A stretch of 64,000 bases of DNA from UBA7862 sp050872785 (GCA_050872785.1 JBNMHO010000001.1:124001-188000), one strand, 5' to 3'; numbered from the stretch's first letter, positions 11,529 to 20,217 are shown. Notes: generated by a model from the letters alone, not told the origin. Made by a program: numbers and translations.

Positions 11529-12117
11529 AAGGTTCTAGTTTTCTATTTGCCATAATTTTTCTAACTCTGCTTGCATTTGAAAAGGTCAACCACGAACCAC
11601 AAACTGCCACGGCATCTCCGCCAAACCAAGCATAAGTAGAACGCAAAGTTGAAACGGAATCTGAAAGTTGCAAGAACATAACTCTGTAAGTCACATCAAA
11701 AATTACAAAGCAACTTACAAAAATTGCAGTTATAAGTGACAATATCCATAATGCCTTATAAATCTTTGACTTTCTTTCTGGGAACATATTGTGTCTTCCC
11801 TTTGCCACACAAAACAAGCAAAATGTTGCAACAACAAGCCCCACCAAAATGGCAACTGAAACATATTTTGCATAAGTGAGCATAAGAAGTCTGACCCCTA
11901 TTGGCTCTTGATAATTCATATTTATGTCAATGATAAGCCTAAGAATTTCCGAATAGACAATTTGATGAATAAGAGCAAAAAGAACGACAGCCGAAACGCA
12001 CATCAAAATCAAGCAGAATTTATACCCCGACTCCAGTCTTTCCGAAACCTCTATCCTTTCATAAAACATTTTGTTCACTTCGTCTGCTGAAAGTTCATTT
12101 TCTTTAACTTTTTCCAT
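11512..12117 (-). CDS. Membrane protein of unknown function
   Basis: This 201-residue protein is not recognised. An acidic, lysine-containing N-terminal stretch (about 1-32) precedes three strong membrane helices (about 33-55, 75-105, 120-145). A fourth weakly hydrophobic segment follows near YAWFGGDAVAVCGSWLTFS, then a basic tail. The start is the ATG at 12117, with AGGAG five to six bases upstream; the frame stays open 18 codons further upstream, but no ribosome binding site is found there. Its end overlaps the convergent glycosyltransferase tail to tail. No catalytic motif or neighbour gives a function. Confidence 0.75.
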   Translation of the reverse strand: MEKVKENELSADEVNKMFYERIEVSERLESGYKFCLILMCVSAVVLFALIHQIVYSEILRLIIDINMNYQEPIGVRLLMLTYAKYVSVAILVGLVVATFCLFCVAKGRHNMFPERKSKIYKALWILSLITAIFVSCFVIFDVTYRVMFLQLSDSVSTLRSTYAWFGGDAVAVCGSWLTFSNASRVRKIMANRKLEPFKGEF

Positions 12118-12251
12118 TTTTTCTCCTAACCAAACAAAATAAATTCTAACCTTTTTATCAAGTTTTATCAAGCGAATTCGCCATAAACATTAAAAATATA
12201 GCACAAATTCATATAAAAACTAGGCATTTTTATGCAAAAAACATGCAAAAA

Positions 12252-12788
12252 TTAAGCATTTTTTTCAAAATATGCTAGGTTTTTTATATCAAAAGAAGTG
12301 TATTTTGGGGCGTCATGGTCATGAAACCACTCTGTCCCCTCAAAATTATCTGTTCCAGTTATAACATTGACTGGCGCTTTGAAATATGTGGCTTCGCACT
12401 CGGCAAGAAGGGTTCCTTCTTCGTCTTCCACAAACCCTTTTGCAATGAAAATTCTTGAAGTGTCACGAGTTATTTTGCCAACACAAAAAATCTTCTTCCC
12501 AAGAGGCACTGGCTTTCTATATTTTATTTTAAGGTCACCCGTCACCCCCCAAGCATTTGGGTTTGCAATTTGAACAGCACGTCCAACAGTTTCGTCAAGC
12601 AATGCACAAATAACTCCGCCATGCATTCTATTAGGATAACTTTGGTGTTCATTTCGCCCTGTGCAGACGGCAACAATATAGTCCCCCTCTGTTTCATAAA
12701 AATGTGCTTGTAGCCCAAGAGCATTGCTTAGCCCGCACACAATACAACTGTTTGAATTGTTTTGAATTTTTGTCACTTTAAGTTCCAT
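12252..12788 (-). CDS. PaaI-like hotdog-fold thioesterase
   Basis: This 178-residue protein begins with the CIVCGLSNALGL segment (residues 15-26) that typifies a PaaI-like subgroup ('CxxCGxxNPxGL'). The hotdog core then carries HGGVICALLDETVG (56-69), where Asp65/Glu66 lie on the helix that holds the acid of this fold. DLKIKYRKPVPLGKKI is the expected central strand pair. Members hydrolyse acyl-CoA thioesters, but the substrate is unknown. About 30 residues at the C-terminus go beyond the core. A GGGGAG site lies upstream of the ATG. It is on the same strand as the SDR upstream (225-bp gap); joint transcription is possible but not shown. Confidence 0.88.
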   Translation of the reverse strand: MELKVTKIQNNSNSCIVCGLSNALGLQAHFYETEGDYIVAVCTGRNEHQSYPNRMHGGVICALLDETVGRAVQIANPNAWGVTGDLKIKYRKPVPLGKKIFCVGKITRDTSRIFIAKGFVEDEEGTLLAECEATYFKAPVNVITGTDNFEGTEWFHDHDAPKYTSFDIKNLAYFEKNA

Positions 12789-13013
12789 TATTTTTTCTCC
12801 CCTTTTTTCTTTTATATTTTATACTTTCCGCTTATATTCACGAAGTTAGCAAATATTTATCGATTTAGTTTTGTAAATTAAATTTCATTTATAAATATTT
12901 TACACTTTTCGCTCATAATCTGTAATTTAGCAAATATAAGTTGTTTTTTAAATCAATATTATTTTTTGCTCTATTTAGAAATGCTTTTATATCATTATGT
13001 CTAACTTCTCAAC

Positions 13014-13937
13014 TTATTTATCCTTACATTCGATATTGTCTTTTTTATTATCCGACTTGTTTTCAAGGACATTTTTATTTTCAAGATTATCGGTCTTATT
13101 GTTATCAAAGACAGTTTCAAATGATTTAAGTTTTGTTTTTCGCATAATTTTGCCCATTAAATTGCCCGAATGTTGTGGGGTGAGTTTGTAAGCAAAGTTT
13201 AGAAGTTTTGCGTCAAAGCCCAATATAACTCTGGCTTTTCTTTTTCTCATTGCTTTTACAATCTTCCTTGCCATTTTGTCTGCTGACATACTAATTTTAT
13301 CTACAAAGGATTTATCTTGAACACAAATTGTGTCACGAGAATTATCTTTTGAAGAAAATAAATTCGTTTTTGCAAAGCCCGGCATTATTGTCGCCACATA
13401 AACTTTCCCCTTTAGTTCGCTGTGCAAAATTTCACTAAACGACCTAAGTGCAGCCTTGCTTGCTGAATAGACCGCTGTTCCTGGAATAATTCCGAGGCTA
13501 GCCGCACTTGAAATGTTTATAACTGCTGGTGTTTTTGACTTCATAAGAAGCGGCAGCAATATTCTCGTTGCATAGGTTGCAGAAAAAAAGTTTGTTGCAA
13601 AAACTCGTTCATACAATTCGCTTGTTGTGCTTGAAAAGCGTTCAAAAGGTGGCATAGTGCCTGCACAATTTATTAAAATATCAATGTTTATCTTGTTTTT
13701 TATAACAAAGTCCTTAAAGTCACACCAATTTTGTTCCTTTGACACGTCCATTGGATACGCCACAAATTCCCCGCTAAGAGATTTAACCTTTTCTTGTGTT
13801 TCATGTAATTTCTCAACATTCCTTGCAAGCCCTACAATTTTGCAGTGATATTTTTGTGCCAAAATGTAGCACATCTCTCGCCCCAAGCCACTTGACGCTC
13901 CAGATATTACAACTGTTTTTTCAAAAAGCCAATTCAT
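13014..13937 (-). CDS. Short-chain dehydrogenase/reductase
   Basis: This 307-residue classical SDR has the NAD(P)-binding GASSGLG (13-19), NCAG (90-93), the catalytic serine in NISSAAS (Ser143 or 144) and the YSASK signature with Tyr157 and Lys161. An Arg at position 39 after the second strand (GLARN) hints at NADP preference, which is inference. The core ends near residue 265. The last ~35 residues are a low-complexity Asn/Asp/Lys tail (NKTDNLENKNVLENKSDNKK) not usual in the family. GGAGG lies four bases before the ATG. The substrate cannot be assigned; membrane-associated lipid or steroid-type reductases share this general layout. Confidence 0.9.
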   Translation of the reverse strand: MNWLFEKTVVISGASSGLGREMCYILAQKYHCKIVGLARNVEKLHETQEKVKSLSGEFVAYPMDVSKEQNWCDFKDFVIKNKINIDILINCAGTMPPFERFSSTTSELYERVFATNFFSATYATRILLPLLMKSKTPAVINISSAASLGIIPGTAVYSASKAALRSFSEILHSELKGKVYVATIMPGFAKTNLFSSKDNSRDTICVQDKSFVDKISMSADKMARKIVKAMRKRKARVILGFDAKLLNFAYKLTPQHSGNLMGKIMRKTKLKSFETVFDNNKTDNLENKNVLENKSDNKKDNIECKDK

Positions 13938-14179
13938 ATTTCCTCCAATAAATAAATTTTAGCAGAAAATAAGATTTTTAACAATCATTTTAAACTTCCA
14001 CTCAAAATTCAAAATATAAGCGAGCGTGAATTATTTTCGCTGTATCATTTTAAATTCTTGAATTTACTGAGTTTGTTAAAATTGCCGAGGCTACTCTGTT
14101 TCTAGATAATTGAGGACTTTTATATGGAAAGTAATAATATAATTACATATTCTAGTTATTTATTTGTATATTATGACTA

Positions 14180-14208
14180 TTGACAATGGGGGTTCTGTGG
14201 GTTATCAT
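14180..14208 (+). promoter_or_regulatory. Promoter of the paralogue operon
   Basis: TTGACA (14180-14185), exactly 17 nt, TATCAT (14203-14208). It lies 25 bp upstream of the first start codon and 19 bp or less from its GAGGTG ribosome binding site. The upstream 240 bp (13938-14179) hold no gene. Confidence 0.75.
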
Positions 14209-14233
14209 AAACACATAAAAATGAGGTGAAAAA

Positions 14234-15682
14234 ATGGGCAGACAGCATAACAAAAGCAGACATTATAAAAACTTCAACAGCAAAATGCGTCAATGGGGAC
14301 TTTCTGCAAAAGAAAATCAAGAAAAAGAAATAAATTCTCAAGAACTCCGTTTGAACAATGACTCATTTGATATGCGAGCGGCAAGAAGAAAAAAATATAG
14401 CATTGCAAGTAGTGTTTTTACAAAAGATGGTAAATTGAGCGATAAATTGCAGTGTGACCCATGCGCCTACACAGATATAAATAATACACTGGGCGATGAC
14501 ATTTTCTTTGAAAGTATAATTGATAGATATAACAAAATTCTAAATACTGAAAATTTATACAGGGTTCGCCCACTTATTGATATACACCCAGGTGGTTTTG
14601 GCAAAAACAACGCCGAAACACTAATTTGGCAAAATCGTGCATTAAAACTGCTTTCAATGAAGAAATATTTTGACAAAGTTGTTGATTTGGCAAATAACGC
14701 AATCAAAAATAAATTCGGAGAAAATGCAATAACCGAGTATGGCATTTCGGGAAATCTTAGACAAAACTCAATGCCGGAAATCAATACATCTGAACTGAGC
14801 GAGCAATATCTTTTTATGCATGACAATAACTTTCTTAAAGCGATTACACACGCTCCAAAAATTCCTGTTGAAAACTGGAAAATTGTTGAGGATAATGAAG
14901 ATTATAGAAAAATATCTCAAAGATGTATTATGAACATTGACGGGCAGATTCTTCTTGGGGCGTCAACTGCAACAGTTTTTAAGACTGAAAGCGACAAATG
15001 CAATAGTATTCAATTTGATGTCTTCTATCGTGGACTCGCAGAGGGTCAATTTAGGGTGGAGCGTTGGGACTATCTTCCACGTGGGACACATTACAACATT
15101 TTCCTTCCCGCAAAGTCTGTGGCATTTATAAAAGGCATTGTAATGGACAACACAAAATACAGCCACATACACAGAAGAACGTTAAGGCAACGAGTGATAT
15201 TTGGCTCAAAGCAATCATGCGATGTAATCCCTGTTCCAATAAACAACGAGCCATATGAACTGGAAAGAAAATTTAATAGTTTTGATGACATGTGCAACTG
15301 CTTTATGGATAACTACAACATTTCAAGCAAAACACTGGATAAGGACCTTGTTGCGACAGTTCCACTAAAAGAACTGGGGCTATCACTTTGTCCAAGGTTC
15401 AATTTCAAAACACGAAGGGCGGCTGAAGATGGCTCACTTCCAGCGGAATGTGCTGAATACTTTGACCCAGTAACAATTCGATGTGCTGAAAGATTTGATA
15501 TAGATAGAGATACCACTCAAATTGAAGAAGATTGGTCGCCAATGCAAGAGGATAGTCAGCAGTTCTTAAGATTTGACGGGTTGAGAGATTCAAGTAGTGA
15601 ATGGCTGGCACGAAGGCTTTGGAAAAAACGCAAAGAAATGGACGACATGGCGAGTGAAGTTCCAAATAGTTATGAAAGATAA
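14234..15682 (+). CDS. Unrecognised protein, first of a paralogue pair
   Basis: This 482-residue soluble protein matches no family I recognise. Residues 1-88 are basic and polar. From about 89 (FFESIIDRYNKIL) to the end it aligns with the next gene through conserved blocks: LFMHDNNFLKAITHAPKIP, QRCIMNIDGQILL, FDVFYRG, KYSHIHRRTLRQR, PLKELGL, and IEEDWSPMQ near the C-terminus followed by QFLRFDGLRD. No signal peptide, membrane helix or known nucleotide-binding loop is visible. The His/Arg-rich SHIHRRTLRQR block and the invariant EEDW are the best candidates for functional sites. A consensus promoter and GAGGTG precede it, and the second gene starts 14 bp after its stop, so the two are co-transcribed. 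Confidence 0.85.
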   Translation: MGRQHNKSRHYKNFNSKMRQWGLSAKENQEKEINSQELRLNNDSFDMRAARRKKYSIASSVFTKDGKLSDKLQCDPCAYTDINNTLGDDIFFESIIDRYNKILNTENLYRVRPLIDIHPGGFGKNNAETLIWQNRALKLLSMKKYFDKVVDLANNAIKNKFGENAITEYGISGNLRQNSMPEINTSELSEQYLFMHDNNFLKAITHAPKIPVENWKIVEDNEDYRKISQRCIMNIDGQILLGASTATVFKTESDKCNSIQFDVFYRGLAEGQFRVERWDYLPRGTHYNIFLPAKSVAFIKGIVMDNTKYSHIHRRTLRQRVIFGSKQSCDVIPVPINNEPYELERKFNSFDDMCNCFMDNYNISSKTLDKDLVATVPLKELGLSLCPRFNFKTRRAAEDGSLPAECAEYFDPVTIRCAERFDIDRDTTQIEEDWSPMQEDSQQFLRFDGLRDSSSEWLARRLWKKRKEMDDMASEVPNSYER

Positions 15683-15696
15683 GAGGGGTTAGAAAA

Positions 15697-17505
15697 ATGG
15701 AAAAATATAATAGAATAGCAAATAAATTTAAGAAATTTGATGAGGAAAAGTTCCTTGCAAAGGAACAAGAGCAAACAAATTTTAACGAGGATAGATTTCT
15801 TTCTAAAGATACAGAAGACAACAAGACAAGATTTAATGAAGAAAGATTCCTCACAAGAGGAGAATATACTCCTAGATTTAATGAGGAAAAATTTTTAGCT
15901 AAAAAAGATGAGATAGAGGAAGAAAAACAAGACTTTGACGAAGAAGGCTTTCTTGCAAAAAAAGAAACAGATGAGGACAAAGGGATATTCTTTGACGAGG
16001 AAAAATTCCTCTTTGACTTCCGTTATAAGCAAAGAAAAAATCATTTAATAAATATTCACCAAGCAAACAATAATTTTCAAGAAAACCATAATTATCAAGC
16101 GGATAAGAACTATAAAGGCGAAAAATTTACACAACAAGAATTGATGGAAAAAGAGCCTATTGAGGAAAACAAGCAACAAGCGAAGTTAAAAAGGCTAAAG
16201 GTTGTTTTGAAAGAAAAGTCCGAAGAGAGTGATGAAAGTTCTGAAGATAAAAAATACAAAATGTCTAACTTGAAAGTTCGTTTTACACCTAAAGAATATC
16301 GCTCTTATATGAAAATTTCCGACACCGAATTTTTTCAAAGCGTGTTAGACAGATATTCCAATATTTTAAGAACCGACGGGAAATATAAGTCAGAACCATT
16401 TTTAAAAGTGAATGGACCAGTTGTAGAAAACGCTGCTTGGCAAAACAGAATGAACCAAATTATCACATCGGGCATGTGCTTTGGCAATCTCTGCAAATTG
16501 GCTCAAGATGTAATATGTGAACGCTTTGGCGATGATGCCTTGACAGATTATGGAATTTCTGGTGATTTATTCATAGGTTCCATTCCAAGTGCAAGAAACG
16601 TTTTGTCAAAAGAAAATTATCTCTTTATGCACAACAATGTTTTCCTTGACGCTATGATAAAAGCACCAAAAATTCCTATTGAACCTTGGCAAGAAATTGA
16701 GGGTGCGTTTAAAGGCACTATGTTTTATACACAAAGATGTATTATGAATGTTGACGGACAGATTATTCTATGCCAAAATAGCATATTTCCAAAAGAAATT
16801 TGCGACAAGTCCCAAGGTGAGATAAGATTTGATGTTTTCTTTAGGGGAAACAAAAGAGGCGACATTAGAATTGAAAAATGGGATTTTGAGCCAAACTATC
16901 AAGAAGTAAATAGATATATCGACTCTGAAATGGTGTATTTCATTCAAGAAGGAATTGTGCCAGAAAACACTAGATATAGCCACGTTCACAAAAGAACAGT
17001 TAGACAAAGATTGGTCAACGGCTCTGGCTTTTTTGGCGACATTGTCCCAACACCAATCAACAAAGACCCAACCCTTCTTGAAAGAAGATACAAGACTTTT
17101 AATGACATGCTAAATAGTTATTTGGATGAGCATAATGTTTCAAATCATATTTTGGATCAAGGAATGGTCGATAAATTGCCTCTTAAAGAGCTTGGACTTC
17201 TATACTGTCCACAATACAGTTCTGTGCTTAGAAAAGTTGTAAGCAGTTCAAAACATCCAGAGGAAAATTCTTTTTACTTTGAACCTTACATTGGCGACAT
17301 TGAACAAAAGCGATTTGACATTTTTAAAGATAGTTATATGATTGAAGAAGATTGGTCGCCAATGCAAATGGCAGGTCAACAGACTCTCAGATTTACTGGA
17401 CTTAAGGACAAAGAAAGCAGATTTCATGGCAGACAACTTTGGGAACAACGTTTGAAAAATCATGACTTATCAACTGAAGCCCCTGGAATGGGACGTATAA
17501 AATAA
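15697..17505 (+). CDS. Unrecognised protein, second paralogue, with N-terminal motif repeats
   Basis: This 602-residue protein is the partner of the preceding gene. About residues 206-602 are clearly homologous to it (LFMHNNVFLDAMIKAPKIP, QRCIMNVDGQIIL, FDVFFRG, RYSHVHKRTVRQR, PLKELGL, IEEDWSPMQ). The extra N-terminal ~200 residues are highly charged, probably disordered, and hold six copies of FxExxFL in the first 105 residues, then lysine/glutamate-rich sequence. No membrane segment or signal peptide is seen. AGAGGGG precedes the ATG, and a bidirectional terminator follows at once. Function is unknown. A scaffold role, with the repeats as docking peptides, is a guess from their form. Confidence 0.87.
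   Translation: MEKYNRIANKFKKFDEEKFLAKEQEQTNFNEDRFLSKDTEDNKTRFNEERFLTRGEYTPRFNEEKFLAKKDEIEEEKQDFDEEGFLAKKETDEDKGIFFDEEKFLFDFRYKQRKNHLINIHQANNNFQENHNYQADKNYKGEKFTQQELMEKEPIEENKQQAKLKRLKVVLKEKSEESDESSEDKKYKMSNLKVRFTPKEYRSYMKISDTEFFQSVLDRYSNILRTDGKYKSEPFLKVNGPVVENAAWQNRMNQIITSGMCFGNLCKLAQDVICERFGDDALTDYGISGDLFIGSIPSARNVLSKENYLFMHNNVFLDAMIKAPKIPIEPWQEIEGAFKGTMFYTQRCIMNVDGQIILCQNSIFPKEICDKSQGEIRFDVFFRGNKRGDIRIEKWDFEPNYQEVNRYIDSEMVYFIQEGIVPENTRYSHVHKRTVRQRLVNGSGFFGDIVPTPINKDPTLLERRYKTFNDMLNSYLDEHNVSNHILDQGMVDKLPLKELGLLYCPQYSSVLRKVVSSSKHPEENSFYFEPYIGDIEQKRFDIFKDSYMIEEDWSPMQMAGQQTLRFTGLKDKESRFHGRQLWEQRLKNHDLSTEAPGMGRIK
15736..16011 (+). repeat. Six FxExxFL short linear motifs
   Basis: Within the second paralogue: FDEEKFL (residues 14-20), FNEDRFL (29-35), FNEERFL (46-52), FNEEKFL (61-67), FDEEGFL (80-86), FDEEKFL (99-105). 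Spacing is 15-19 residues. Most are followed by a small residue and Lys/Arg. Linkers are unlike each other, so the motif is what has been conserved. Confidence 0.85.
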
Positions 17506-17506
17506 A

Positions 17507-17538
17507 AACATCTCCACCGAAATGGTGGAGATATTTTT
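17507..17538. terminator. Bidirectional terminator
   Basis: ATCTCCACC, a short GAAAT loop, then GGTGGAGAT, with T-rich runs on both strands. It ends the plus-strand paralogue operon and the minus-strand YjzC-like gene, whose stop codon abuts it. Confidence 0.9.
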
Positions 17539-17696
17539 TAGTTTTCTTTCATATAATAACTTCCGCTGTGTTGAGTTGCTGGAAAGCGTTGACCTTTTTC
17601 AAGATAGCAACAACCTCCGTTTCTGCCTTGTTCATCAAAGGCACAATAGTTTCCGCTTTCTGGGGCAACTTCCCCTGGTCTGTAAGATTTACTCAT
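17538..17696 (-). CDS. YjzC-like small protein
   Basis: This is a 52-residue peptide gene starting at the ATG at 17696, preceded at ideal distance by a perfect AGGAGGT. The protein begins MSKSYRPGEVAPESGNY and goes on with FDEQGRNGG, LEKGQRFPAT and GSYYMKEN. The pattern [FY]RPG..AP.SG.Y, then L..G.RFP.T, recalls the YjzC-like family of small Bacillota proteins, whose function is unknown. Cys18, Cys29 and Cys30 might bind metal or form disulfides; this is inference. A TATAAT (minus strand, about 17781-17786) may be its -10 box, but no good -35 was found. A terminator lies immediately downstream. The gene is short enough to be missed by many gene callers. Confidence 0.78.
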   Translation of the reverse strand: MSKSYRPGEVAPESGNYCAFDEQGRNGGCCYLEKGQRFPATQHSGSYYMKEN

Positions 17697-17921
17697 GTTT
17701 TACCTCCTAAGAATAGTTTTTGCATAAATTCCGGCGATATGCAGAAAATTATTTGGTGAAAAGTTACAAAAAATGTTACAATTATACGAATTTTGTTGAA
17801 AATGTGACGAAAAATTGCAATTTTTCTATAAATTAACGCTTAAAAATAAATTTTTGCAACGGCTAGACTAAACACAAACGCAAAATCACATAAAACAAAT
17901 TAGAATAAAAGGAATGGGAAA

Positions 17922-19409
17922 ATGTCGGATAAAATATGTTTTGATGATGAAAAATATCTTGCTTTGCAAAGCAAACTGATAAGAGAACGAATGAAGCAAT
18001 TTGACAACAAACTATACATGGAGTTTGGCGGAAAGTTGTTTGACGATATGCATGCTTCAAGGGTTCTTCCTGGGTTTGACCCAAACATTCAAATTAAACT
18101 TTTGGACAACTTTAAAAAAGAAAGTGAAATTATTTTTGTTATCAATGCAAACGACATTGAAAAAAATAAAATTCGTGCAGACAATGGCATAACTTATGAC
18201 ATGGAAGTGTTAAGACTAGCGGACATTTTTCGCAAACGTGGGCTTGTTGTAAGTGCTTTTGTAATAACGCTTTTTGCAGACCAACCAAATGCTGTGGTAT
18301 TTAAAAATAAATTGGAAGGTTTGGGAGAGAGAGTGTATATTCACTATCCAACAAAGGGTTATCCAGCAGATGTGGAAACGATTGTTAGCGACGAGGGCTA
18401 TGGCAAAAACCCTTACATTGAAACATCAAAGCCTCTTGTCGTCATCACAGCCCCCGGTCCAGGAAGTGGAAAACTTGCAACATGTCTTAGTCAACTTTAT
18501 CACGAATACAAGCGTGGCGTTAAGGCGGGATATGCAAAGTTTGAAAAGTTCCCCGTTTGGAATTTGCCACTGAAACACCCAGTTAACCTTGCCTATGAAG
18601 CAGCAACGGCAGACCTTAAAGACGTAAATCAAATTGACTATTATCACCTTGAAAACTATGGCAAAGTGGCAGTTAGTTATAATAGGGATCTTGAAGCCTT
18701 CCCTGTTCTTCGAAATATTATAAGAAAAATTGCGGGCAAAGATATATATTTGTCGCCAACAGACATGGGCATAAACACCATTGCGGAATGTATTTTTGAT
18801 GACAATTTTGCAAGAGAAAGTGCAAAGCAAGAGATAATTAGAAGATACTTAAAGGCACTTGTTGACATAAAGCAAAATGGAACGTCTAAAAATGTTGCAG
18901 AACGAATTAAACTTTTGATGAACGAGCTGGGGCTTAGTGTTTATGACAGAAAATGTGTAAAGCCAGCGGAAGAAAAGGAAGCAACTTCCCATCAGCCAAG
19001 TGTTGCCATTGAACTTAATGACGGACAGATTGCTGTTGGGCGAAGGACAATGCTTCTTAGTGCCAGCGCAAGTGTGGTGCTTAATGCGCTTAAAGTTATG
19101 TCTGGAATTGAAGACAAGTTTGAACTCATATCTGCTCAAGTTTTGGAGCCAATATTGAATTTGAAAAAAGATGTGCTTCACTCAGAAAACACAACTCTTT
19201 CACTCAATGACGTTTTGACTGCTCTTTACATTTCCGCAAATTTGAACCCTAGTGCAAAAGTTGCTTGTGGATACATTCACAACTTAAAACACGCACAGGC
19301 ACATTCAACACATATTTTAAGCAGAGCAGACGAAGATTGCCTAAAAAGATTGGGGCTTAATGTTTCATGTGGAGATAAATTCTCTACCAGCAATCTTATT
19401 GAAGTTTAG
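17922..19409 (+). CDS. DUF1846 family protein
   Basis: This 495-residue protein has the full DUF1846 pattern: FDDEKYLALQ at the N-terminus, MEFGGKLFDDMHASRVLPGF (about 33-52), INANDIEKNKIRADNGI, then VVITAPGPGSGKLATCLSQ (about 173-191). KFEKFPVWNLPLKHPVNLAYEAATADL and YNRDLEAFPVL follow. The GPGSGK stretch looks like a phosphate-binding loop. Proteins of this family are cytoplasmic, widespread in Bacillota and structurally known, but their physiological role is not established as far as I know. AAAGGA precedes the ATG. A hairpin terminator lies about 150 bp downstream. It is flanked by a divergent small gene, so it probably has its own promoter. Confidence 0.92.
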   Translation: MSDKICFDDEKYLALQSKLIRERMKQFDNKLYMEFGGKLFDDMHASRVLPGFDPNIQIKLLDNFKKESEIIFVINANDIEKNKIRADNGITYDMEVLRLADIFRKRGLVVSAFVITLFADQPNAVVFKNKLEGLGERVYIHYPTKGYPADVETIVSDEGYGKNPYIETSKPLVVITAPGPGSGKLATCLSQLYHEYKRGVKAGYAKFEKFPVWNLPLKHPVNLAYEAATADLKDVNQIDYYHLENYGKVAVSYNRDLEAFPVLRNIIRKIAGKDIYLSPTDMGINTIAECIFDDNFARESAKQEIIRRYLKALVDIKQNGTSKNVAERIKLLMNELGLSVYDRKCVKPAEEKEATSHQPSVAIELNDGQIAVGRRTMLLSASASVVLNALKVMSGIEDKFELISAQVLEPILNLKKDVLHSENTTLSLNDVLTALYISANLNPSAKVACGYIHNLKHAQAHSTHILSRADEDCLKRLGLNVSCGDKFSTSNLIEV

Positions 19410-19557
19410 GATTTAATGATTAAGATATTTGCTAGATATTGCTTTATAAGTGAGTTTTGGCAAATATGTTAGGCTAAACAGCAAACAAAAGGCGTCCGCA
19501 AAGGAATACATTAAAGATAATTGCCACAATGCAGTTGTGAAGCATAGTTTGTGAAAT

Positions 19558-19600
19558 AAGTTATCCACATTTTTTGGACAAGTTGTGGATAACTTTTTTT
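19558..19600 (+). terminator. Hairpin terminator built from two inverted DnaA boxes
   Basis: AAGTTATCCACA (19558-19569) and TGTGGATAACTT (19584-19595) form a perfect 12-bp stem with a 14-nt loop, followed by seven T residues. It can end transcription of the DUF1846 gene. Each arm contains a perfect TTATCCACA DnaA box. The rest of the 19410-19619 gap holds nothing recognisable. Confidence 0.7.
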
Positions 19601-19619
19601 CTGTTGCATAATAATAAAT

Positions 19620-20216
19620 ATGGAAAAAATTAAGGGCAGACAATGGCGAGAGTTTGGCGTTGCAATGTGCAAGCTGTTTTTGACGTTTGGGTTGAGCGTT
19701 GCTTTTTTTGTCGGGCTTTATTATTTGCTCAAAAACACAGGCTGGATTGGAAAATTCTCCAATGTGGCAGAGTTGAAGGTCATAATTTCATCTGCGGGCT
19801 TTTGGTCGTATGCTGTGTTTGGGGTTATTCAGTTTTTGCAAGTGAGTGTTATTCCCATGCCGGCGTCTGTTAGCACCATTGTGGGAGTGATTTGCTTTGG
19901 ACCGTGGATTGCTTTTGGGATAAGTCTGCTTGCCATTCTTCTTGGGAGTATTGTTGCGTTTTTGCTGGGCAAGACATTTGGCAGCAAAATAATTTTTTGG
20001 ATTGTAGGAAAAGAGAAAGGCGAAGAATTTTGCAAGTTGCTACTTCGGGGCAAGTGGGCTTTTTTTGTAATGATGTTGTTGCCACTGTTCCCTGACGACA
20101 TCTTGTGCCTTGTTGCGGGGGCATGCGGAATGGACTTTAAGTTTTTCCTTGTTACAAATATAATAACTAGAACGGTCGGAATATTCTGCCTATGTTTTTT
20201 AGGTGGGTTGTTCTAG
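19620..20216 (+). CDS. TVP38/TMEM64 (DedA-superfamily) membrane protein
   Basis: This 198-residue integral membrane protein has about five to six hydrophobic segments. It carries the SNARE-associated (VTT) core: FGVIQFLQVSVIPMPASV, the glycine-rich GVICFGPWIAFGISLLAILLG, FLLGKTFGSK, and LLPLFPDDILCLVAGACGM. In the wider superfamily the paired re-entrant hairpins contain such Pro and acidic residues, and members act in lipid scrambling or undecaprenyl-phosphate recycling; the exact role here is inference. No ribosome binding site precedes the ATG. A possible CATAAT box ends seven bases before it, so the message may be leaderless. A terminator follows the stop by one base. Confidence 0.88.
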   Translation: MEKIKGRQWREFGVAMCKLFLTFGLSVAFFVGLYYLLKNTGWIGKFSNVAELKVIISSAGFWSYAVFGVIQFLQVSVIPMPASVSTIVGVICFGPWIAFGISLLAILLGSIVAFLLGKTFGSKIIFWIVGKEKGEEFCKLLLRGKWAFFVMMLLPLFPDDILCLVAGACGMDFKFFLVTNIITRTVGIFCLCFLGGLF

Positions 20217-20217
20217 C

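Noticed and set aside
12941..13191. Small plus-strand frames over and beside the 3' end of the SDR gene
   Set aside because: They are antisense to the Asn/Asp/Lys tail of the SDR, with no start signals.
19413..19643. 76-codon minus-strand frame between DUF1846 and TVP38 genes
   Set aside because: It runs through the terminator hairpin, has no ribosome binding site and no recognisable protein pattern.
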